A DNA stretch of 64,000 bases, from NCBI RefSeq assembly GCF_900215335.1, contig NZ_OCMT01000001.1:496001-560000 (forward strand). Direction: 5' to 3'. A model generated the notes under the pieces. The model made no database searches and was not told the origin of the DNA. It worked only from the letters and a program-made list of their open reading frames with translations. Source of the DNA: Pedobacter xixiisoli (GTDB lineage: Bacteria > Bacteroidota > Bacteroidia > Sphingobacteriales > Sphingobacteriaceae). Shown here one piece after another: positions 32,852-42,973 of the stretch (position 1 is its first letter; every line of letters starts with the position of its first letter). Position numbers and translations under genes: made by a program.

Positions 32852-35800
32852 ATGAACAAACTGCTATCCAAACTATCAACATTCTTTCTTGTGTTGGTGT
32901 GTTTTTATTTCCCCAGTTGGGCGAATGCGAACAGCCTTCAAAAGATAGATTTAAACGCTCAAAACAAATCTTTGAAGACGATTATCGAATCGTTGGAAAA
33001 GCAATCTAACTATTACTTTATCTATGACAATGAGCTACTGAATAGTAATAAAAATTTGAGTGTTAATTTTGATAATTTGACATTTGAAGAAACCGTTAAG
33101 CTTTTATCTTCCAAAATCAATGTGAATTACAAGATTGTGGATAAAACAGTAACGCTATACTCCAAAAATAGTAGTGTACCACAACAGGAAGTAACCATTA
33201 CTGGCTTTGTAAAATTGAAAAATAAGGATAATAACATTCCGTTTCCCGTGAATGGTGTATCTGTACTTGTTAAAGGAACAAATAGGGGAACCACCACTGA
33301 TTTCAAAGGCCAGTTTTCCCTAAAAATTAGTGGGCCTGTTACTTTGGTGATTTCCTATCTAGGATATGAAAAAAAGGAAATGGCTGTAAATGCAGCAACT
33401 AAAATAGATCTTGTTTTACAAGAACTAGAAGGAACGTTAAACGAAGTGGTGGTTTCAGCTTATGGCATTAAGGAGTCAAAAGAAAATCAAATCGGTAGTG
33501 CTTATACAGTTACGGCAAAAGATCTTGAAAAACGTCCAGCGCTACGTATAGATGCCTTATTAGAGGGATTGGTACCAGGACTGGAATTTAATATACAAGA
33601 TCAAAATAATGGTTCTGCAAGACCAAGATTTAGTACCCGTGTACGAGGTGAGTCTTCTGCTCCTTATGGCGTAATGTCTAATGAGCCTCTATGGATATTA
33701 GATGGTATTCCCGTGAATACAGGTGGTACAACCAATTCTATTGCTGGACCAGAAACAAGTATTAGTCCCTTGACTTATATCAATCCTGAAGATATTGAAT
33801 CTATAACGGTGTTAAAAGATGCAAGTGCAACTGCTATTTACGGTTCTAGTGGTTCTAACGGTGTAATTCTTGTTCGAACAAAGAAAGGAAATGGAACGCC
33901 AATTGTTAAATATACCTATCGAACTACTATAGATCAAATTGCATCTTATAATACGTTTAATGTACTTAATGGCGATCAATACAGAAGAGTTGTAAATGAA
34001 ATGGGCCTAGGTGATAAAATCGCAGGTTACGGTGATGTATCCACAAATTGGCTAGACACTTATTATGAGCAAGGTAAAGTCAACACCCATAATTTGTCTC
34101 TATCTGGATCGAACGAAAGTACCAATTATTATATTTCTGGGAGTTTCTACGATCAGCAACTGACAAGCCTTACTAACGAAACTAAACGCTATAGTTTGCG
34201 TTCTCAAATCAATACAGATGTAAGTAAAAGGTTATCGTTCAATTTCGTTTTTGGCGGATCTTTCAATGTTAACGATATGTGGTCTGTTGGAAGTAATTAT
34301 TACACAGAATTACCAGTAGTGTCTCCCTATAATCCTGATGGCAGTTATGCATTGTACGATTATTTAGAGAATCGCCTGTTTCCTTCTTTAGCAGAGGCTT
34401 ACCAAAATGAAAATGGCCAATCTACTTTACAAGCTTTTTCGCAAATACAAGCTACTTTTCGAATTCTTCCAGGTTTAGATTTTACTACTCGTTCGGGTGT
34501 CGATTTTTCTTCCATCAATGAACTGAGATACTCGTCGTTACAAAATTTAACGGGTAAACAATTTAACGGCTATTTATATAAAAACCAAGCAAGGATGTAT
34601 AATTGGACCTCAAATGCTACTTTGAATTATACTAAGCAGCTGTATGATGGAACATTAAGTGCTTTATTGGGTTTTGAAGCAAACAATAGTAATAGTTCAT
34701 TTATTCGTGCAAGTGCTTTTAATTTTCCGAATGATTATGTTCGAGAGTTATCAATGGCTATTGCAGAAAATACTAGAAGTTCTGGAAATACCAATGAGAC
34801 CGCGTCTCTATCCAATTTTGGACGACTATCCTACCTATGGAAAGATAAATATAACGTAAGCGTAAGTTTTAGAAGAGATGGTGACTCTGATTTTGGAGAA
34901 GATGTAAAATGGGCGACTTTTTACGCTTTAGGTGCCGCTTGGACCGTTTCAAATGAAGAATTTTGGAAAAATAATGTTCCAAAAGACATTAACTTTTTGA
35001 AATTTAAACTATCCTATGGTACAGCTGGAAATGGAAGATTTAACGGAAACTATGCGAAAGGTCTTTATACTTTCAGTGAAGGAAATGGATACGGCGGCGT
35101 AGTAGGTGCTATCATGTCTCGCGGCAGAAATACTGGTTTGAAATGGGAAACCACTTATAAGTTCAATACAGGTATAGATTTCGGTTTGTTTAATCGCATC
35201 AACGTAGGTTTAGAATATTATAGAGATATTACTCACGACTTGATTAGTGATGCAACGGTGTCTTTAACAACAGGGCAAAGATCTATTTACCGAAATAGTG
35301 GAAAATTGCAGAATTCAGGTTTTGAGGCTACAATAAGTTCGACCAACATTGAAAGGGGCGGCTTTACATGGTCAACTAATTTTAACCTAGCTTTAAATAG
35401 AAATAAAGTCTTATCCTTGCCTACCGATATCGGTCAATCAAATTTGACTTCGATTATGCAGGTCGGTGGAGACTCAAGAGCATTATACTTAGTTCGTTGG
35501 GCTGGCGTTGACCCGAGTACTGGTGACCCCATGTGGTATGATGCGAATGGCAATATTACCAAAGTGTACGACCTTAATAATAGGGTGGTTATGGGGCGTG
35601 TAACTCCAAATTTTTACGGTGGTATCACCAACTCTTTCAATTATAAAGGATTTAATCTATCGTTTTTACTGCTCTACTCTCAAGGTGGATCATCACTGTC
35701 TGAATTGTTAAATACTGCGGGGCATGACGGTTTGAATATTTTAAGTACCAACCTATCGACTGACTTGTTAGATCACTGGAGATATCCTGGAGATTTATCT

Positions 35801-36124
35801 GTTAACCCAAGATTAACTCAGGTATCAACAAGCTCTAATAGAAATTCTACCAGATATTTGATAGATAGATCTAATATTCAATTAAAAAATATCAGCTTAG
35901 AATATAGGTTGCCTGATGATTTTGTGAAAAAAGGTTTTTTAAAACGTGCTGCAGTTTACATCATGGCTGACAATGTTGCGATGTGGACACCTTACAGAAC
36001 CAGTAAAAGAAATAATCTTGGAAATGGTCAATATGAGACGATTAAGTTAAATACCTACGCAAATTCATTTAGAGGGGCACCAGGTCAAGCTTCATATTCT
36101 GCCGGCGTAAATCTTACTTTTTAA
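32852..36124 (+). CDS. SusC/RagA-family TonB-dependent transporter with STN domain
   Basis: A 1,090-residue outer-membrane transporter. After a signal peptide come an STN (secretin/TonB N-terminal) domain (about 30-110), a carboxypeptidase-regulatory-like domain (about 120-200), a plug (VVVSAYGIKESKENQIGSAY; VLKDASATAIYGSSGSNGVI near residues 320-345) and a C-terminal beta-barrel ending NLTF. The STN domain marks it as a signal-transducing receptor for the FecR/sigma pair upstream. With SusD it captures and imports oligomers powered by TonB. No glycoside hydrolase accompanies it; the neighbouring M16 peptidase suggests a peptide substrate, as for RagAB. Confidence 0.95.
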   Translation: MNKLLSKLSTFFLVLVCFYFPSWANANSLQKIDLNAQNKSLKTIIESLEKQSNYYFIYDNELLNSNKNLSVNFDNLTFEETVKLLSSKINVNYKIVDKTVTLYSKNSSVPQQEVTITGFVKLKNKDNNIPFPVNGVSVLVKGTNRGTTTDFKGQFSLKISGPVTLVISYLGYEKKEMAVNAATKIDLVLQELEGTLNEVVVSAYGIKESKENQIGSAYTVTAKDLEKRPALRIDALLEGLVPGLEFNIQDQNNGSARPRFSTRVRGESSAPYGVMSNEPLWILDGIPVNTGGTTNSIAGPETSISPLTYINPEDIESITVLKDASATAIYGSSGSNGVILVRTKKGNGTPIVKYTYRTTIDQIASYNTFNVLNGDQYRRVVNEMGLGDKIAGYGDVSTNWLDTYYEQGKVNTHNLSLSGSNESTNYYISGSFYDQQLTSLTNETKRYSLRSQINTDVSKRLSFNFVFGGSFNVNDMWSVGSNYYTELPVVSPYNPDGSYALYDYLENRLFPSLAEAYQNENGQSTLQAFSQIQATFRILPGLDFTTRSGVDFSSINELRYSSLQNLTGKQFNGYLYKNQARMYNWTSNATLNYTKQLYDGTLSALLGFEANNSNSSFIRASAFNFPNDYVRELSMAIAENTRSSGNTNETASLSNFGRLSYLWKDKYNVSVSFRRDGDSDFGEDVKWATFYALGAAWTVSNEEFWKNNVPKDINFLKFKLSYGTAGNGRFNGNYAKGLYTFSEGNGYGGVVGAIMSRGRNTGLKWETTYKFNTGIDFGLFNRINVGLEYYRDITHDLISDATVSLTTGQRSIYRNSGKLQNSGFEATISSTNIERGGFTWSTNFNLALNRNKVLSLPTDIGQSNLTSIMQVGGDSRALYLVRWAGVDPSTGDPMWYDANGNITKVYDLNNRVVMGRVTPNFYGGITNSFNYKGFNLSFLLLYSQGGSSLSELLNTAGHDGLNILSTNLSTDLLDHWRYPGDLSVNPRLTQVSTSSNRNSTRYLIDRSNIQLKNISLEYRLPDDFVKKGFLKRAAVYIMADNVAMWTPYRTSKRNNLGNGQYETIKLNTYANSFRGAPGQASYSAGVNLTF

Positions 36125-36135
36125 TAATTATAGAA

Positions 36136-37593
36136 ATGAACAAAATATTATATAAAAAATTGATACGCACCGTACTTATTTTTAATTTATTAATCATAAG
36201 TAGTTGTAAGTCTTTTTTAGATATCGAACCCGTAGGCTCGCTTACCGGAGAAAAGTTATTTGTAAATGTAGAAGGGTATACCTCTGCCATGGTTGGAAGT
36301 TATAACCTTTTTGCTAAATACCATCTTTCTCAGTATGGTTTGTATGGAGAACTGCGTGGAGATAACGTATTGCTTAATCAAACTTTAGGTGGTGGAGTTC
36401 TAGCAGAGTACAATTACGAAAGCGATCCTACTCTAGATCTGGGTGCCGTAAGGATAATCTGGCAAAATATTTACGAAACATTAAATAATGTAAATAATGT
36501 CATCGAATCTAGAGCTAGTCTTTTGGAGGCTTTCCCAACTTCTAAACCGAATATTGACAGAGTTTACGGCGAAGCACTAGTACTTAGGGCAATGTGTTTT
36601 TTCGATTTAGCCAATGTTTATGGTCAAACATATGCATATACACCTGATGCTAGTCATCTTGGCGTTCCTATTTTTACGCAAACGCCAGCAGCTGGAGTAG
36701 CTTCGAAAAGGGCTAGTATGAAAGACACCTACGCTAGGATAATTGCCGATCTTAAAGAAGCACAAACATTACTCGCAACTAGAACTGTTTCAAAAACTAA
36801 AATCTACGCTTCAGCGGATGCAGCTACTGCATTACTGTCAAGAGTATATTTGTATATGCAAGATTGGGATGGTGTAATTGGTCTACTGGAAAATCAAGAG
36901 CTGAAAAATAAATATCCCTTAGCTCTGTCTGCAGATTATTTGAATATGTTCATGGGCGTTGCGCAAAGAACTGACCCAACGCTTATTAGTTCGGAAGTGA
37001 TTTGGCAACTTAATTTGAATGCAGCTGCATCAACCTATTTAACAGATATTCTGTCTAATGCTGAAACTTTCTATGTTTATCCGCATGCTACATACAGGAC
37101 ATTGTTTGAAAACACTGACATTAGGTCTAAGCAATTCGTAGCAAATCCGCGTAACCCAAGCGTGTTTTATACCATAAAGTACGGTAAAGCAGATGAAGTA
37201 GTTCGTGCTAACTGGCCTGTAAATTTCAAAATGTTCAGATCAGCAGAAATTTATCTGAACCTTGCTGAGGCTTATTATCATAAGCAACAATACGAACTGG
37301 CTGCAGACCAAGTTAAGGTTGTACGTGCAAGAGCTTATAATGTTGCACCATCAGCTATCACTTTGTCTAGTGCAGATCCGGTTGCACTTTTACAGCAAAT
37401 TAAATTGGAAAGACGTAAAGAGCTAGGTTTTGAAAACCAGCGTATTTTCGATATCATGCGTTATAAAGAAAACTTGAACAGGGTTGAATGCAATTCAAAT
37501 ACTTGTACACTGACTTATCCTAATAATAAATTTGTGCTTCCAATCCCAGCTATGGAGATTCAGGCAAATCCAACAATTATTCAAAATCCTTAA
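36136..37593 (+). CDS. SusD/RagB-family surface lipoprotein
   Basis: A 485-residue protein with a lipoprotein signal (lipobox near ISSC), a SusD N-terminal region (FLDIEPVGSLTGEKLFVNVE GYTSAMVGSYNL type) and the C-terminal SusD domain (FRSAEIYLNLAEAYYHKQQY; ERRKELGFENQRIFDIMRYK). SusD acts as a lid over SusC and binds the substrate outside the cell. It follows susC by 11 bases. The TPR-like helices common to the family are visible. The ligand cannot be read from sequence. Confidence 0.94.
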   Translation: MNKILYKKLIRTVLIFNLLIISSCKSFLDIEPVGSLTGEKLFVNVEGYTSAMVGSYNLFAKYHLSQYGLYGELRGDNVLLNQTLGGGVLAEYNYESDPTLDLGAVRIIWQNIYETLNNVNNVIESRASLLEAFPTSKPNIDRVYGEALVLRAMCFFDLANVYGQTYAYTPDASHLGVPIFTQTPAAGVASKRASMKDTYARIIADLKEAQTLLATRTVSKTKIYASADAATALLSRVYLYMQDWDGVIGLLENQELKNKYPLALSADYLNMFMGVAQRTDPTLISSEVIWQLNLNAAASTYLTDILSNAETFYVYPHATYRTLFENTDIRSKQFVANPRNPSVFYTIKYGKADEVVRANWPVNFKMFRSAEIYLNLAEAYYHKQQYELAADQVKVVRARAYNVAPSAITLSSADPVALLQQIKLERRKELGFENQRIFDIMRYKENLNRVECNSNTCTLTYPNNKFVLPIPAMEIQANPTIIQNP

Positions 37594-37597
37594 TAAT

Positions 37598-38056
37598 ATG
37601 AAGTTTATTAAATCATGGTGCTTACTATTTGTTGTATTATTAACTGCAGCATGTAATAAAGATGCATCTACTCCTTATGACAACCCTTTCTTTTACATCA
37701 ATGTATCAAATAACAGTACAGTAAGAGTAGCTAGCGATAGAAATGAAACTGTAGAATATAAAGTGTTCTTTAGTGGGAAACGCCAATTTGAAACCATTAC
37801 ACTTGACTATGAATTTGTAGTTGGTGCAGGCCTAAAAGAAGGCGTAGATTTCGAATTTGTGAGCCCTAAACGTCAATTAGAATTTCTACCAGGAATTGTA
37901 GAGATGCCTATTGCCATCCGTTGGATCTCTCATCCTATTGATGCTGCCAAAGACAATACTTTAGCGATTAAATTGGTGAGGAATAGCAAAAACTACACTA
38001 TCGGCTTGCCTGGTCCAGATGGGTTACAAACCAAACTTACGATCGTTAAATTTTAG
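37598..38056 (+). CDS. Small surface lipoprotein of the SusCD locus (DUF4843/Calx-beta-like)
   Basis: A 152-residue lipoprotein: signal FVVLLTAAC with Cys21, then one beta-rich domain (KYKVFFSGKRQFETITLDYE-like strands, LEFLPGIVEMPIAIRWISH). It resembles the small Calx-beta/DUF4843 lipoproteins often encoded after susD, which may help bind substrate. The frame extends 22 codons upstream into susD, but the ATG at 37598 begins a perfect lipoprotein signal, so it is the start. It is 4 bases after susD and 2 before the peptidase gene. Confidence 0.82.
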   Translation: MKFIKSWCLLFVVLLTAACNKDASTPYDNPFFYINVSNNSTVRVASDRNETVEYKVFFSGKRQFETITLDYEFVVGAGLKEGVDFEFVSPKRQLEFLPGIVEMPIAIRWISHPIDAAKDNTLAIKLVRNSKNYTIGLPGPDGLQTKLTIVKF

Positions 38057-38058
38057 TA

Positions 38059-40869
38059 ATGAAGCAACTACAAAAATATCTGTTTGTTGTATTACTCATT
38101 ATTCTGAGTATTCCTGTTTCGGGGCAACGTTTGGTGCAAGATCCGAAGCTGACCAAGGGCGTACTTAAGAATGGTTTCAGCTATTATATTTATCCAAGCG
38201 ATGTAGGCGATCATCAAAGTTCTATCCAACTTTTTGTGAAAGCTGGTTCGCTTCAAGAGAAAGATTCTCAACGCGGATTGGCGCACTTTGTAGAGCACAT
38301 GGCTTTTAATGGAAGTAAGAACTATCCCAAAAATGAGGTCATCACCTATCTTGAATCTTTAGGGGTGAAATTTGGAGCCGATCTCAACGCATACACGAGT
38401 TACGATCAAACAGTTTATAAAATAACAGTTAATACCTCTAATCTAAAGCAGTTAGAAAAGACAATTGATATTGTTGCAGATTGGGCCTTTGAACTTTCAT
38501 TTGATAGTTTGGAGATTGAAAAGGAGCGAGGCGTGGTAATCGAAGAATGGAGAACCAAACAAGGAGCTTCAGCTAGGTTATCTGAGCAGTACTTGCCTTT
38601 GATATTTCATCAATCGCGTTATGCAGAGCGCCAACCAATTGGAACGCTGGATATACTTAGACATTTCAAACATTCGGAAATAAAGGGTTTTTATAATGAA
38701 TGGTACCGACCAAATTTATTGGCGATAGCAGTTATATCTAATCAAAATGTAGGCGCTATTGAAAAGTATATCAAAGAACAATTTGGTAAAGCTAAAAATT
38801 TGAAAAACAGTGCTGAAAGGGTAGTTTATAATTTGCCTAAACACAATGACACCTTGTACAGTATTGCTACTGATAAGGAAGAAAATGATATCGATTATTC
38901 TTACATCACTAAGTTAACGGCACTTTCGCAAATCAATTCAGTAGATAAATTTAAAGAACTGCTTGTCAGAAGTTTTTTCAACGGCCTGTCAAAAAAGAGA
39001 TTTGAGAGATTGACTCAGCGCAATAGTATTTTCAAGTCTGGATCAATGTCGGATATTGATTTGATGCCGAATATTGAAGTTGCAGTAGGTGGTGCTGCGC
39101 TATTTGAAAGTGATATTGCATCTGGAATTAAGAACTATATCACTGAGCAACAGAGAATTTTGAAGTATGGTTTTACCTCAGAGGAGCTATCGGATTATCG
39201 CAAAGAATTTTTAGCCCAATTGAACAGGGCAGCTCAAAATACTAAGACGAGTGCGATATCAGTAATCGAATCGGTAAAAGAAGATTTCTTTAACGGTAAT
39301 ACGGTAATTAGTCGTGAACAAAGACTTGCTTTGCAGCAACAATTGCAAAGTGGTATTGACTCATTGACCATCATGTCTTTTATCGGAAAAATAAATCAAC
39401 CTGGTAATACCGTAGTGATGTTAACAGGACCTGATCGAGTAAAACATATTTTACCAAATCAAAGCCAGCTTCAGTTATGGCAGGATAGTATCTCCAGACT
39501 TCCTTTGGAGCGTTGGTCTGATCATGAAATTGTACCTACAAAGCTTTTGACATCTTCTCCAATTCCTTCTAAAGTATTGAAGAAAGAATATATTGCCGAG
39601 ATAGATTTACATAAATGGCAACTGGCCAACCATACTACGGTTTACTTGAAACAGAGTAAAGGTCGCAAAGATCATATTCAATTAACTGGATTTAGACAGG
39701 GAGGTTATAGTGTTTTAGATTCAACCGATGTGGTGAATGCTTCTTTTGCCCAAAGTATTGTTGCAGCAAGTGGTGCAGGTAATTTCTCAAGAAGAGCATT
39801 ATCAAAGTATTTGACGGGTAATAGCGCAACAGCAATGATGGTGCTTTCTAAATACAGAGAAGGTTTAGCGGCTAGCGCTAGTTTGAAAGACATCAAGACG
39901 ATGTTCGAACTGCTATATCTAAAGTGGACTGAGCCTCGTGTAGATCGTGATGTTTTTGAGTTGCAAAAAAGAAAGGCTTTAGAAAGTGTCAAAAACAAAG
40001 AGAACTCTATTACCAGTCAGTACAACAGGTTAATCACTCAAAAACTATCTGGTGAAGAAAATGAAGAGATTGACGAAAATAGAATTTCAAATGATCTGGT
40101 GTTGAATAAGATTTTACCAACTTATCATAAAAGATTCAATTCGGCAAAAGGATTTGAATTTGTAATTATTGGTGATTTCGAGCTAGACGCTGTTGAACAA
40201 TATGTAACCACTTATTTGGGAGGGCTGCCTTCTAGTGATCTTGTAGAAGACAACAAAGCTAAACCTTTACCTGTTGGCGAGAATGCATCCATTTTGATGA
40301 AAGCGGGAGAGACCGATAGAGCGACCGTTAATATTATTTTTCAAAATAGTAACGTCGTAAACGATTATCCAGAGATCATTACTTATGAAATTTTGCAAGA
40401 GGTGCTTAAGGTAAAATTGAGGGAAAATCTTAGAGAAAAGAACTCTGGTGTTTATGGTGTTGCTGTGAATGTGAGTGCAACTTCTATCCCATCAACACTG
40501 TTACGTGCTAGAATTGGATTTAGCTGTTCTCCAGAAAAAAGGGAATTTTTGATCGAGCAGGCAAATAAAGAGATCGATTTAATAGCAAAGAACCCAGCAT
40601 ATATCGAAAAAGAACTCGACAACATCAAAAAGCAGTTAATGGTAACTTATGATAAGCAAAAGGACAAAGAGACGTTTTGGAGTGCCGAGCTTAGAAATCA
40701 TATTTATTACCACTTCAAAGACTGGTCTTTATTTACCAAGTATCCAGAAATGGTAAGCAAAATACAAAGTAAAGATATCAGTCAAGCAATTAAAAAATTA
40801 CTACTTCAGGGAACAAAAGTTACCGCGGTGCTTACTCCCGAAGACAAACTAGACAATACAAAAAAATAG
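38059..40869 (+). CDS. M16 (pitrilysin-like) zinc metallopeptidase, secreted
   Basis: A 936-residue two-lobed M16 peptidase with a signal peptide (VLLIILSIPVSGQ). The inverted zinc motif HxxEH is at about residues 77-81 (GLAHFVEHMAFNG), with the downstream glutamate in VVIEEWRTK, so the N-terminal lobe is catalytically complete. The second lobe (about 500-930) shows typical M16 insertions and NIIFQNSNVVNDYPEIITYE. M16 enzymes degrade oligopeptides in a closed chamber. Encoded within the SusCD operon, it probably trims imported peptides in the periplasm or processes a protein substrate. Confidence 0.93.
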   Translation: MKQLQKYLFVVLLIILSIPVSGQRLVQDPKLTKGVLKNGFSYYIYPSDVGDHQSSIQLFVKAGSLQEKDSQRGLAHFVEHMAFNGSKNYPKNEVITYLESLGVKFGADLNAYTSYDQTVYKITVNTSNLKQLEKTIDIVADWAFELSFDSLEIEKERGVVIEEWRTKQGASARLSEQYLPLIFHQSRYAERQPIGTLDILRHFKHSEIKGFYNEWYRPNLLAIAVISNQNVGAIEKYIKEQFGKAKNLKNSAERVVYNLPKHNDTLYSIATDKEENDIDYSYITKLTALSQINSVDKFKELLVRSFFNGLSKKRFERLTQRNSIFKSGSMSDIDLMPNIEVAVGGAALFESDIASGIKNYITEQQRILKYGFTSEELSDYRKEFLAQLNRAAQNTKTSAISVIESVKEDFFNGNTVISREQRLALQQQLQSGIDSLTIMSFIGKINQPGNTVVMLTGPDRVKHILPNQSQLQLWQDSISRLPLERWSDHEIVPTKLLTSSPIPSKVLKKEYIAEIDLHKWQLANHTTVYLKQSKGRKDHIQLTGFRQGGYSVLDSTDVVNASFAQSIVAASGAGNFSRRALSKYLTGNSATAMMVLSKYREGLAASASLKDIKTMFELLYLKWTEPRVDRDVFELQKRKALESVKNKENSITSQYNRLITQKLSGEENEEIDENRISNDLVLNKILPTYHKRFNSAKGFEFVIIGDFELDAVEQYVTTYLGGLPSSDLVEDNKAKPLPVGENASILMKAGETDRATVNIIFQNSNVVNDYPEIITYEILQEVLKVKLRENLREKNSGVYGVAVNVSATSIPSTLLRARIGFSCSPEKREFLIEQANKEIDLIAKNPAYIEKELDNIKKQLMVTYDKQKDKETFWSAELRNHIYYHFKDWSLFTKYPEMVSKIQSKDISQAIKKLLLQGTKVTAVLTPEDKLDNTKK

Positions 40870-40874
40870 AAATT

Positions 40875-42644
40875 ATGAAGCAAGCAATTTATTTATTTTT
40901 TCTTTCTACGATCTGCCTTTTCTCGGCTTGTAAAAAGTATGAGGTAGGTTATGAAGGAAAGGCTATGTTCAGTAGCTATACACTAGAGTCTTCTTCTAAT
41001 CCCGATCTTGCCAAACAAGTAAAAGGAGTTATAGAAGGCGATAATGTTTATATCCGTGTTCCTAATTCAGTTAATATTAACCAAGCTATACCATCATTTA
41101 CGGTGGATGATCAGTCTATTGTATATATCGGTAATAAGGTGCAGCAAAGTGGATTTACGCCTGTTGATTTAAGTAAGACGGTACAATATCGAATTGCCAC
41201 TCCTAAAGATATGTCGGTGGTTAATGTGCATGCCTTGCTTAATGCAGCTATCGTATCATTTGGTTTTTATGCAGAAGATAATGATGGCGTACTATTCAAG
41301 AATTATACGGGAACCTTTAATGGTCTTAAAATTCAGGTGAATTTGCCTACAGATGCTGACGTGTCAAAACTTGTTGCACGTTTTGTAACCACTAGTGGTG
41401 CAGTTGTTAAGGTAGGAGGAGTTACCCAAACTAGCCGCCAATCGAGTAATGATTTTACTACATCGGTTACTTACCAAGTTACTGATGCAGAAACTACTGT
41501 TCCAGAAGATTTCGTGGTTTCTATTGGCCGTTTAACAGCGCCAGAATGGATCGATATCGTTTCAGCTAACCTTTCTGCCTACAATGTGGCTGAAGTTAAT
41601 TTGGCTATAAATCCTACTACAAATTACCCTGTGATTATATTTGCTAGATCAGCAGTAAATAACGACCTCACTACTAGAAAGGCAATAGTATCATCTTACA
41701 ATGGTACAACATGGAATTTTGTAGGTGATCCGGAAGGAATTTCTACGGGTCGTGTAGAAACGGTTGGCATAGACATAGACCAAACTGGTGTAATATATGC
41801 TGCATACAAAGACCACAATATACTAACTGGAACAGACCTTACACAATACGCTTCTGTACAAAAATATAGCGATGGAAATTGGTCGTACCTATTTAGACCA
41901 CAAGCAAGTGCACAAAGAACAAGCTACCTTCACATCGCAACTACGCAATCTGGTACGCCAATCATTGGTTACGCAGCAGCTAGGGCCGAGGGAGGAGCGG
42001 CCAATAGGTCTCCGCAATCAGCTTTCTTCGTTAATAATAGTTGGTTGACGAAACCTATCGATGCCTCGCCTGCAACCTTGTATACTCGTATCAGAAAAAC
42101 TAGAGATAATAAAGTCTACTATGCAGTAATGGATGGAATTTCTACAACCAGAAAACCTACATTGTATAGGCTAAATGAGACTACCTTAAATTGGGAAGTA
42201 GTTGGTACTCCATTAATATCTCCTGATGCCTCGGTGGTAGGTGCTGCGGTAATGGATATAGAGACCTCTGAAAATGGTGCGGAAGTGTATTTGGTATTTC
42301 AATCTCAAGCCAACACCAATAAGTTTTCTTATGTGATGAGGTATAACGGCACTTCATGGCGACAAATTGGAGATGCAATCAGTCATACGGCTAACAGTAG
42401 CGGACAAAGAGACAATATTGCTTTAGCAATGCATCCAAATGGAACGCTTTACTTTGCACACGGTGATGCTAATGGATTAAAGGTTCAAACATTTAATACC
42501 AATACTCAAAACTGGAATCCAGCAACCACAGTTCAATCGGCTGCACCTGATAAAATTACACTACGTATCTCGGAAGAAGGTATTCCATACCTTTCTACAG
42601 TAACTGACGGGAAAATAAAAGTGTTTAAATATGATATTCCTTAA
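40875..42644 (+). CDS. Large surface lipoprotein with N-terminal DUF5018-like domains and propeller-like repeats
   Basis: A 589-residue lipoprotein (lipobox LFSAC, Cys19, followed by KKYEVGYEGK). The N-terminal ~220 residues contain two related Ig-like/DUF5018-type units (IPSFTVDDQSIVYIG; GLKIQVNLPTDADVSKLVAR). Residues about 230-589 contain repeating units such as GVIYAAYKD, AEVYLVFQSQ and GTLYFAHGD that suggest a beta-propeller. It is probably a surface-exposed binding component of the SusCD system. It is the last gene of the operon and is followed by a terminator. The domain naming is tentative. Confidence 0.75.
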   Translation: MKQAIYLFFLSTICLFSACKKYEVGYEGKAMFSSYTLESSSNPDLAKQVKGVIEGDNVYIRVPNSVNINQAIPSFTVDDQSIVYIGNKVQQSGFTPVDLSKTVQYRIATPKDMSVVNVHALLNAAIVSFGFYAEDNDGVLFKNYTGTFNGLKIQVNLPTDADVSKLVARFVTTSGAVVKVGGVTQTSRQSSNDFTTSVTYQVTDAETTVPEDFVVSIGRLTAPEWIDIVSANLSAYNVAEVNLAINPTTNYPVIIFARSAVNNDLTTRKAIVSSYNGTTWNFVGDPEGISTGRVETVGIDIDQTGVIYAAYKDHNILTGTDLTQYASVQKYSDGNWSYLFRPQASAQRTSYLHIATTQSGTPIIGYAAARAEGGAANRSPQSAFFVNNSWLTKPIDASPATLYTRIRKTRDNKVYYAVMDGISTTRKPTLYRLNETTLNWEVVGTPLISPDASVVGAAVMDIETSENGAEVYLVFQSQANTNKFSYVMRYNGTSWRQIGDAISHTANSSGQRDNIALAMHPNGTLYFAHGDANGLKVQTFNTNTQNWNPATTVQSAAPDKITLRISEEGIPYLSTVTDGKIKVFKYDIP

Positions 42645-42686
42645 TTAATATGATTTTTGAATAAATATTTCATTATTGTATTCAGA

Positions 42687-42720
42687 CAAAAGCCCTAAGC
42701 ACATCCGCTTAGAGCTTTTG
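42687..42720 (+). terminator. Terminator of the SusCD/M16 operon
   Basis: CAAAAGCCCTAAGC (42687-42700), loop ACATCC, GCTTAGAGCTTTTG (42707-42720), one mismatch, followed by TTTTT. Confidence 0.8.
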
Positions 42721-42814
42721 TTTTTATTAACGATGAGTTTTAGTTGTAGGTTTTAAGTGGTAAGCTATAAGCCTGTTCGGCAAAACTTATAACGTACTAC
42801 TTATTACTTACCAC

Positions 42815-42937
42815 TTACTTGACAATAAAATAACCGACAGCCAGCCAAACCAAGCCTTTTACCAAAAAGAACATAAAGCCCCAAAAACCGACTCTTTTAA
42901 TCCATTTTTTGAATTTCTCTGCTCGTTCTGTTTTCAT
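42815..42937 (-). CDS. 40-residue single-helix membrane protein
   Basis: A short frame from ATG at 42937 to TAA at 42815. It begins MKTERAEKFKKWIKRVG (highly basic, amphipathic), continues into an aromatic, hydrophobic helix (FWGFMFFLVKGLVWLAVGYF) and ends IVK. The positively charged start followed by one membrane helix looks like a designed small membrane protein rather than a chance frame. It lies alone between the SusCD terminator and the GreA-like gene. I cannot assign a function. Its stop overlaps the edge of a TTACCACTTA-type hairpin repeat. Confidence 0.65.
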   Translation of the reverse strand: MKTERAEKFKKWIKRVGFWGFMFFLVKGLVWLAVGYFIVK

Positions 42938-42973
42938 AACTTAAAGTTTAGCTATTTAAAATTATAATTACAC

